A stretch of DNA of 64,000 nt, taken from the NCBI GenBank assembly GCA_910574455.1, contig CAJSYZ010000002.1:4613671-4677670 (forward strand), written 5' to 3'. Below, piece by piece: positions 57,852 to 64,000 of this stretch (positions within the stretch are counted from its first letter, which is position 1; the number at the start of each line of letters is the position of its first letter). Position numbers and translations under genes: made by a program. This DNA is from Trichaptum fuscoviolaceum (Eukaryota; Basidiomycota; Agaricomycetes; Hymenochaetales; Trichaptaceae). The notes under the pieces are model-generated. The model was not told the DNA's origin. It made no database searches and saw only the letters and a list, made by a program, of their open reading frames with translations.

Positions 57852-58486
57852 TTATTCTGTCAATGCAATGCACTCGATCTCGAAGATAACATTCAGCGGC
57901 AACCTCGCCACCTCTACTGCAGACCTGGCAGGTTTGTGTGATCCGAAGAATTCAGCATACACGGCATTCATTCGTTGAAAATCGTCCATGTTCTTAAGGA
58001 AGACCTATCCATAGTTCGTCAGCTTTATGAGACGACGAAGAGATATTTCTTCACACACCGTCGTTTTTACGATCTTATCAATAGAACTTCCGCTAGCCTC
58101 CACCACAGCTTTCAAGTTCGCCAACGCTTGTTTTGCCTGCACCTCGATCTCTCCTTCAGCCACTTTCATTGTGTCCGGAATGAGCGGAACACAGCCAGAG
58201 ACGAACACCAGATTGCCAGCCTTGATGGCCTGAGAGTACGGGCCTACGGCACTAGGTGCATCTGGATGAAGATGATGATGATGAGGTCAATGAAATTCAA
58301 CTACGAGGATATATTGAAGGAGATACCTTTTGTCGTCACGGCAGTGAAGGACATGCTGCGCCAACTAGTTATTGTAACTGGTTTCACTCGTAACACTGCC
58401 TTTGTCGGTGAGCCAATGGGGTGATTCAGGTGCCTGAGCGATGAAGTAGCTTGGAAAACAAGACGACGAGAAACTGCGAGCACCAT
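57852..58486 (-). CDS. RidA/YjgF/UK114-family protein (Mmf1/Hmf1-like)
   Basis: Three exons: 58486-58327, 58261-58059, 58004-57852; 171 aa. The core is a standard RidA domain: [60 protein letters not shown], and the active-site Arg with [20 protein letters not shown]. RidA deaminates reactive enamine/imine intermediates from PLP enzymes. Two in-frame starts exist: Met1 (58486) gives a presequence-like N-terminus ([20 protein letters not shown], no acidic residues) and Met45 (58354, MSFTAVTTK) gives a 127-residue cytosolic-type protein of normal length. One gene may therefore supply both the mitochondrial and the cytosolic form. Confidence 0.92.
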
Positions 58487-58695
58487 CGTCAGCTGAATCT
58501 ATCGGATTTGCACTGTCACAGTCATGGGGTTGCTTCTTTCGGGTCTCTTCGGACTCGGACTGCCTTCGACTTCGATACCAAGATAAGATTAGATCTTCAG
58601 AGTTCATGACGCTATTCAGACCATGCCTTGCGAGCCGTGTTGAAGTCGCGTAAGTCGTTACCCTTTGCTCTCTGACTCCCACCACGTTCACAACA

Positions 58696-60085
58696 ATGTC
58701 GCTCTCATTATTACGGACAACAGCTATTCGCAGAGTACCGGTGAGTTGTATTCAGTTTGATAGCCTAGTCACGGTGTAATATGAGAATGTGCTAATGAAA
58801 TTCAACGTAGACATTTGCGCGAAGGTACGCGACAACACCCGAACCCGTTAAGAAGCCAGGAAACTGGGGACTGTATTTGTCTGGCGCTGGCGCGGCTGGG
58901 CTGGGCTATTATGCCTGGCTTCAGATCAATGATGTGAAGGTGGCGGCTAAGGATAGTAAGCCTGTGCAAGAGAAGAGTCCGTTGGACCCTGAGAACTTCA
59001 AGGACTTCAAACTGAAACAGGTCATTCCTTATAACCACAATACGTCTAAGTACGAGTCTCTGTCCTTGTGCTTACCCAAAAATGCTAACTATCTGATAGA
59101 TTTGTTTTCGAACTGCCTGAGGGTCAAGCATCCTTGCTTCCTGTCGCTTCTTGTGTTGTGGTTAAGTCGTCGGATCCCGAGGCACTCAAGAATGACAAGG
59201 GCAAACCTGTCATTCGTCCATATACTCCCATATCTCCAAGCAATGCGCCAGGGGAACTGACGTTCTTGATCAAGAAATATCCTCAAGGATTAGCATCTGT
59301 GCACATTCACAGCCTGAAGCCTGGCGATACTTTGTCTATCAAGGGTCCTATTTCCAAGTTCCCATACAAAGGTCAGCGCAGTTCTCGCCCTTTTATAACA
59401 GCAAATACTGATGCCTCTTAGTAAATGAATTCGATCAGGTTGCATTGATTGGTGGAGGAAGCGGGATGTAAGCATTCAGAACTTAGACCTTTACAGCGCA
59501 CAGCATAACACTCTCATATCGTAGCGCGCCGCTTTACCAAGTTCTGGATCATGCGCTTTCGGACAAATCGAACAAGACCAAGTTTACTCTAATCTTCTCC
59601 AACATCTCGGAGAAGGATATTCTGTTGCGAGAGGAATTAGATGCATGGGCGAAGAAGTATCCTGAAACGTTCAAGGTGGTCTACTACGTTGACAAGGGGG
59701 AGAAAGACTGGAAAGGTCCGAAGAGTTGTTCTGTTACGCATCATATATTCTGACCTTTTTCGAACGACAAACAGGCGAAACAGGCTACATTAGCAAAGAG
59801 GGTATTCAAAAATACGTCACTGGTCCTGACGCAGGCGACAAACTCAAAATATTTATCTGCGGTAAACCAACCGTTTGACTCATGTCCGATATATGATACT
59901 CACATTCCTCAGGTCCCCCGGGACAGGTGGCTTCCCTCGCGGGAAAGAAAGAAGGCATGAAGCAAGGCCAACTCGGTGGAATCTTGAAGGAGCTCGGCTA
60001 TAGTGAAGACCAAGTGCGCAATCACGAAATATAATGTATAGGCCATTCTAGCTCACAGTTCTGCATATAGGTATTCAAATTCTGA
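58696..60085 (+). CDS. MCR1: NADH-cytochrome b5 reductase, mitochondrial type
   Basis: Eight exons: 58696-58740, 58811-59049, 59100-59371, 59422-59467, 59525-59715, 59775-59861, 59913-60013, 60071-60085; 331 aa. A short presequence (MSLSLLRTTAIRRVPTFARR) and one membrane segment (GLYLSGAGAAGLGYYAWLQI) match outer-membrane/intermembrane Mcr1. The FAD motif R-P-Y-T-P-I appears in the FAD domain, and NADH-site motifs GGGSGIAPLYQ and CGPPGQ follow. The end is VFKF, typical of the family, and is encoded by a 15-nt last exon. It reduces cytochrome b5 and other acceptors using NADH. It is divergent from the RidA gene with ~210 bp between start codons. Confidence 0.94.
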
Positions 60086-60566
60086 GCATTACGAACCTAC
60101 TTTTCGACTTCTAGGTAACAATACACATCGATACCGGACGGAAGGCTCCATAGATGCCAATGGTTTTGCGCTAGACATATCTACACTCATATTCCGAAGT
60201 TTATAATTTACATATCTGAAATGTTATATTCTCGTTCAAACCATATATTTTCTCTACTACATAGTAGACTCTGGATCCAACATAATCTCCGATACATGCA
60301 GCATATTAGGCTGTGGTAGCCGGCAAACGCCGGTGGACTGCCTCATTGGCAAGGACCGCGCAGTGGCTATTGACATTGTACACTGTCCTATGCAAGTGCA
60401 TACGCGTCCTGCTTCTTATACCACTTCTTCGGGCGAAGGTCAGTTATATGAACTACGTGGTAAATTAATGTCCTAAAAGCTTCTTTGTATTCACTTCTCT
60501 CTGCCTCCTTGCCGCCCATGCGCCGTACTGCAACATCAAGCTCTTAGAAGTACTTAAATCAACGCG
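60086..60566. other. Intergenic region between MCR1 and the Ubp2-like gene
   Basis: About 480 bp, which must include the MCR1 3' UTR and the promoter of the protease gene. No gene is seen. Confidence 0.4.
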
Positions 60567-63500
60567 ATGGGCACTGTACAGAACCAGAACGACTCTAAAG
60601 ACGACACAAAGGAATGGCCGAGTGAATCCTCATCATCAGTATGGCCTCCACCAGCAGACCGCAAAGTGGATACAGTACCTACTGAATCCTTCTATGTTGC
60701 AAAAGACACTACATCCCGGAAGAGTAACACGCAGGTCGATTCCTACGCGCCTCCTTCTCTGCCAAAGAGACGAAGTGACATTGGATCATCACATACGACA
60801 TATAATCCTCCTCAGCCGGCTGAAGAGAAGGGAGGAGCATCTTACAGCGTCTTTCGGGAGCCAGAGCTCGTTTCAGCTGAAGAGGAAGGAATGCTTGTAC
60901 ATCCAAATTACGATTGGACTGCAGACGAACCCGCAGGGTTTATTACGGACCAAAGTTCATGGCATTCGGGCACTGGATACACGACTGACATTAAGCAGTT
61001 CGATGATGTGCCGATAGACGGACGAGATGAGCTAGAGGAGAAAGAATGGTGGAACCCAGACTCGTCTGGCAACAAAAGACCGGGACCTGGCATGCTCCCG
61101 CCGTTACTTGCTGACGAGCTGCATCACCCCGAGCATTCTCTATTTAGCGTTAGCGTATCGCCTCCAGATATACGACCTCTGTCGCCGTCTCCTGGGGTCA
61201 ATCCGCCTTCTGGCACGAGTCCACAAACAAACCCTTCAAAGACTGCTCAGGGAGGTTCGCATTCACCCAACCCCTCAATTTCATCGTCAGGTCCTGCTTT
61301 TTCATTGCCAACTCAACAGGAATGTCTTGAAGCCATACCTCATCCGAACGCATACTATTGCCGTCGACACCATGGTTGGGTGATTCTTGCTTGGAAATCT
61401 TCCAGTATTCTCCCGCCCCTTACATCTTCGTTTGTTGTGAATAACAATCACCCTCTTCCTGACAAGGACCGACGACGCCGGAGGACGAACTGCTTAACGG
61501 AACCTGTCTACGGCCGAGCACCGAACAAGACACATCATTTCCACAAGTATGAGAAGGCAGTGGATGCAGCACATATGACGCCGCATTACTCGCCCAGACA
61601 GTGGGAATTACACGAAAGACAGAAGAAGACAAGGCGAAGGATGACCATCGGAGCCGATCAACTGGACCCAAACATGGTCTCGCATGCAGTTGAAGGCGAT
61701 CTGGAGAGCCAAAAAGAAACCCAGATGGTTACTGACTTACGAGAGGAAGAAGAAAGTCGCGATCTTCTGGATCTTTACGTCTGTTGCCAATGCTCGTTCT
61801 ATGTGCTAGTTTCAGATGTCATTCCCGGCGTTTTTGCAAGCAAGTATATCGACGAATTATATAAAGAAAAATACGAAAACCCACCCCCTGGCCAAAGTGG
61901 AGAACAGTCCGTGTACAATGCTTGGGAGACGATGCAAACGTAAGTCAATATTGATGACAAATTGGTAATTGAACTGACTTGAATGAATACAGGGCCATTG
62001 AGAACAAACTTTGGAAAGGGAACGACAAAGCGCTTGCGGTAAATGGCAGAGTATTCTCTACAAAGGTAGGATGGAGCGTTGCAGTGTGGGTTGATATACC
62101 TTCATCTTCCCTTCTTAAAAACTTCTGATTCACATTGCATTAAAGGCAGAAGATTTTTGAATCACTTGGATTCGTTGTCCTTTATCCGAGTTCAACAAGC
62201 CCTTCATCATCTGAAAATGGCTCGGCGACAGCACAAGGAATCAAGCTTTCGCCTCCAAGGACTGATTTGGACAGTGTGGAAAGCAGGATGAACAGGGAAC
62301 GGATGCTACGAGCTTGGGTAGAAATTGGGGCCTACCTTGCAGATTTCCGGCGCCGCTTTCGTGAGTAAGATCCCATTGCTTGCCCATAGTCATTAACTGG
62401 GCTCTAGCAAAAGCGACAGAGACCAGTGGCAAAACGAAGCATTGGGTCAAAATCGATAGCGCTCGAGAAATGTATCAAACGGCAATCGGAGCGCATCCGG
62501 ATCAAAGTAAGTACTTTAGCCGTTTACACTCGGGCTATGGCGCATCCTGAACCTTGTACTAGTCAAACGTTATCAGTATTCTGATGCTGTTTACACGGTC
62601 CCTAGTGATGATTCACCTTGGACCGTTCTAGGACTAACGCAGTCTACATATGACAGTGGTGGGTTCTTATCATACATTCTGATATAATCATATCTCACGT
62701 AAATATAACAGTGTTGCTGCAGTTTGCTTATTACGCTCAGTGTCGATGTGACCCGTCACAGACTCCTCGCTACTTTGGTGCTCTTGTGAAGATTGTACAA
62801 TGGCTCAATAGCGTCATGATCGTCCCACAAGACTTAGAAAGTCTCATTGTCACTGAACGATCCCGTGGTAGATTCAATGAAGAAGACGTCCAGAAAGCAA
62901 TCTGGGTGCTCGGATTTGGGTCCGATAACAGCTTAAAAGTTGACTATGACGAAGATGTCGATGACAATTTCCTCCGTCATGCATGGAAGGATGCTGTCCG
63001 CAGGTCTTGGAACGAGCCTGATGCATCTTCGCGGCGGAGAGACTTGAATGAAGCAATTCGCGTCGTCGCTGAATGGAAACGTAGCACGGAACTCATGAAG
63101 GCATGGGATACGGAAGTTACCAATGCAATGACCCCGGATAAAGCGTACGACACATTGGAAGTCCCCTTGAGCGTCGACGAGGAAATGCTAATTGCTGTCT
63201 ATACCATGAGAGTAAGTTCGCTGTCACTTATATGCAAATGTCTGATTTTAACTCGAATACTTAGGTCGAAGAGCAGCCTTCGCAACTGGAAAAGATGCGC
63301 GATGCTCTGCGCTGCATTGCTGATTTCACTCGAAGTGAGAGGCTGGAGAAGTTTCTCGAGACCGGCATGGACCGTAAGCTCATTTACTTAGATTAAACAT
63401 CGTTTGCTAAGCTCTCTTCCTTTAGCTGGCGTGGTAGTTGCACCTACTCGTCCTGATTGGCCCCGAGGACTAAATCAATTGGGAAACACATGCTATCTCA

Positions 63501-64000
63501 ACTCTCTACTACAGTACTTCTATACTATCAAGGACTTGAGGAATGCCATAGTCCCGTATGCACCCCTTGACGATAAATTCTTCGAATACGACAGCTTGAA
63601 AGACGACGATCTGAAAAATCATCGTGTAGGTGGTCGCCTGGTCTCCCGACACGAGGTTGTCCGGTCTCGGAAGTGTAAGTTCTTTTTCCGATTTTCTCTA
63701 CAGGTTGTTTGCTTAAAAATCATTATTGGCAGTCGTCTCTCAGTTGTCTAGCCTGTTCTGGCACCTTGAAAACAGTGAAGCACCGTCAGTCACGCCGTCT
63801 CTTGAGCTAGCAAAGCTCGCTCTTGTCACTTCGAAGGATGAAGAAGAGGACGACCCTGAGCGTGGAGGAACAGATTCATCACATAGCACTGACGCTACGC
63901 TCGTCGATGAACCCGTTCCGAGCAGTTCGTTGAGGGACAGCCCAGAGCCTGTGCCCAGATCTTCCTCAAATCCTGCCTCACCATCTAGTGCTTCTTCGGT
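60567..64000 (+). CDS. UBP2: Ubp2-like ubiquitin carboxyl-terminal hydrolase (3' truncated)
   Basis: Exons in the window: 60567-61939, 61993-62065, 62153-62360, 62408-62506, 62563-62658, 62712-63211, 63265-63373, 63426-63674, 63733->64000. A long disordered, Ser/Pro-rich N-terminus (first ~250 residues) precedes a conserved helical region with CCQCSFYVLVSDVIPGVFAS and KLWKGNDKALAVNGRVF. The catalytic Cys box is GLNQLGNTCYLNSLLQYFYT with the nucleophile Cys, followed by acidic Ser-rich sequence to the window end. The His box lies outside. Length and layout before the Cys box match Ubp2/USP25-28-type proteases, which trim K63-linked chains in yeast. That substrate preference is taken from the family, not from this sequence. 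Confidence 0.88.

Overview
The window is eukaryotic nuclear DNA from a basidiomycete fungus, most likely an Agaricomycete mushroom. The support is a compact gene layout, several introns per gene that are mostly 50-65 nt with GT/AG borders and CTRAY-like branch points, bidirectional promoters of 200-300 bp, and three large F-box/LRR-like genes of the kind expanded in that class. I see no bacterial operon structure, CRISPR array, rRNA gene or convincing tRNA gene. All gene models were spliced by hand from reading frame, splice consensus and family conservation, and all complete models keep an intact reading frame.

Layout. 1-1227: 3' end of an Lgl/Sro7/tomosyn gene. 1.3-6.2 kb: RWD/DUF1115 protein (RWDD2 family, -), DUF2358-type mitochondrial protein (+), Tra2-like RNA-binding protein (-), COX6 (+). 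6.5-18.9 kb: NRAMP metal transporter (-), UTP14 (-), GNAT acetyltransferase (+), ubiquitin-L40 fusion (-), coatomer delta (-) and COG8 (+). 19-22.3 kb: multi-pass membrane protein (-) and an organellar peptide chain release factor of RF2 type (+). 22.3-27.3 kb: sparse, with one F-box gene (-). 27.3-38 kb: importin-9/KAP114 (-, 20 exons), an RS-rich protein (+), an F-box gene (-) and the ribosome-assembly GTPase NOG2 (-). 38.0-38.7 kb: a non-coding DNA transposon relic with long terminal inverted repeats and a 9-bp target duplication. 39-47 kb: an unknown coiled-coil gene (+), a small mitochondrial protein (+), a Fic/Doc-domain gene (-), an inositol monophosphatase (-) and an amidohydrolase (-). 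48.7-51.2 kb: F-box gene (-). 53.4-55.5 kb: a diverged paralogue of the coiled-coil gene (-). 56.6-64 kb: proteasome alpha-5 (PUP2, +), RidA/YjgF protein (-), NADH-cytochrome b5 reductase MCR1 (+) and a Ubp2-like ubiquitin protease (+) that runs off the end.

The content is mostly housekeeping: ribosome assembly (UTP14, NOG2, ubiquitin-L40), the ubiquitin/proteasome system (ubiquitin-L40, PUP2, Ubp2-like protease, three F-box proteins), Golgi traffic (delta-COP, COG8, Lgl) and mitochondria (COX6, RF2-like factor, MCR1, RidA). Divergent neighbours often share a theme, such as delta-COP/COG8 and RidA/MCR1.

Most unusual points: an RF2-type release factor with the SPF stop-codon motif in a fungus, where mitochondrial UGA is usually read as Trp; a Mutator-like MITE beside the NOG2 promoter; a pair of unknown paralogues with shared intron positions; GC-AG introns; and exons as short as 3-19 nt.
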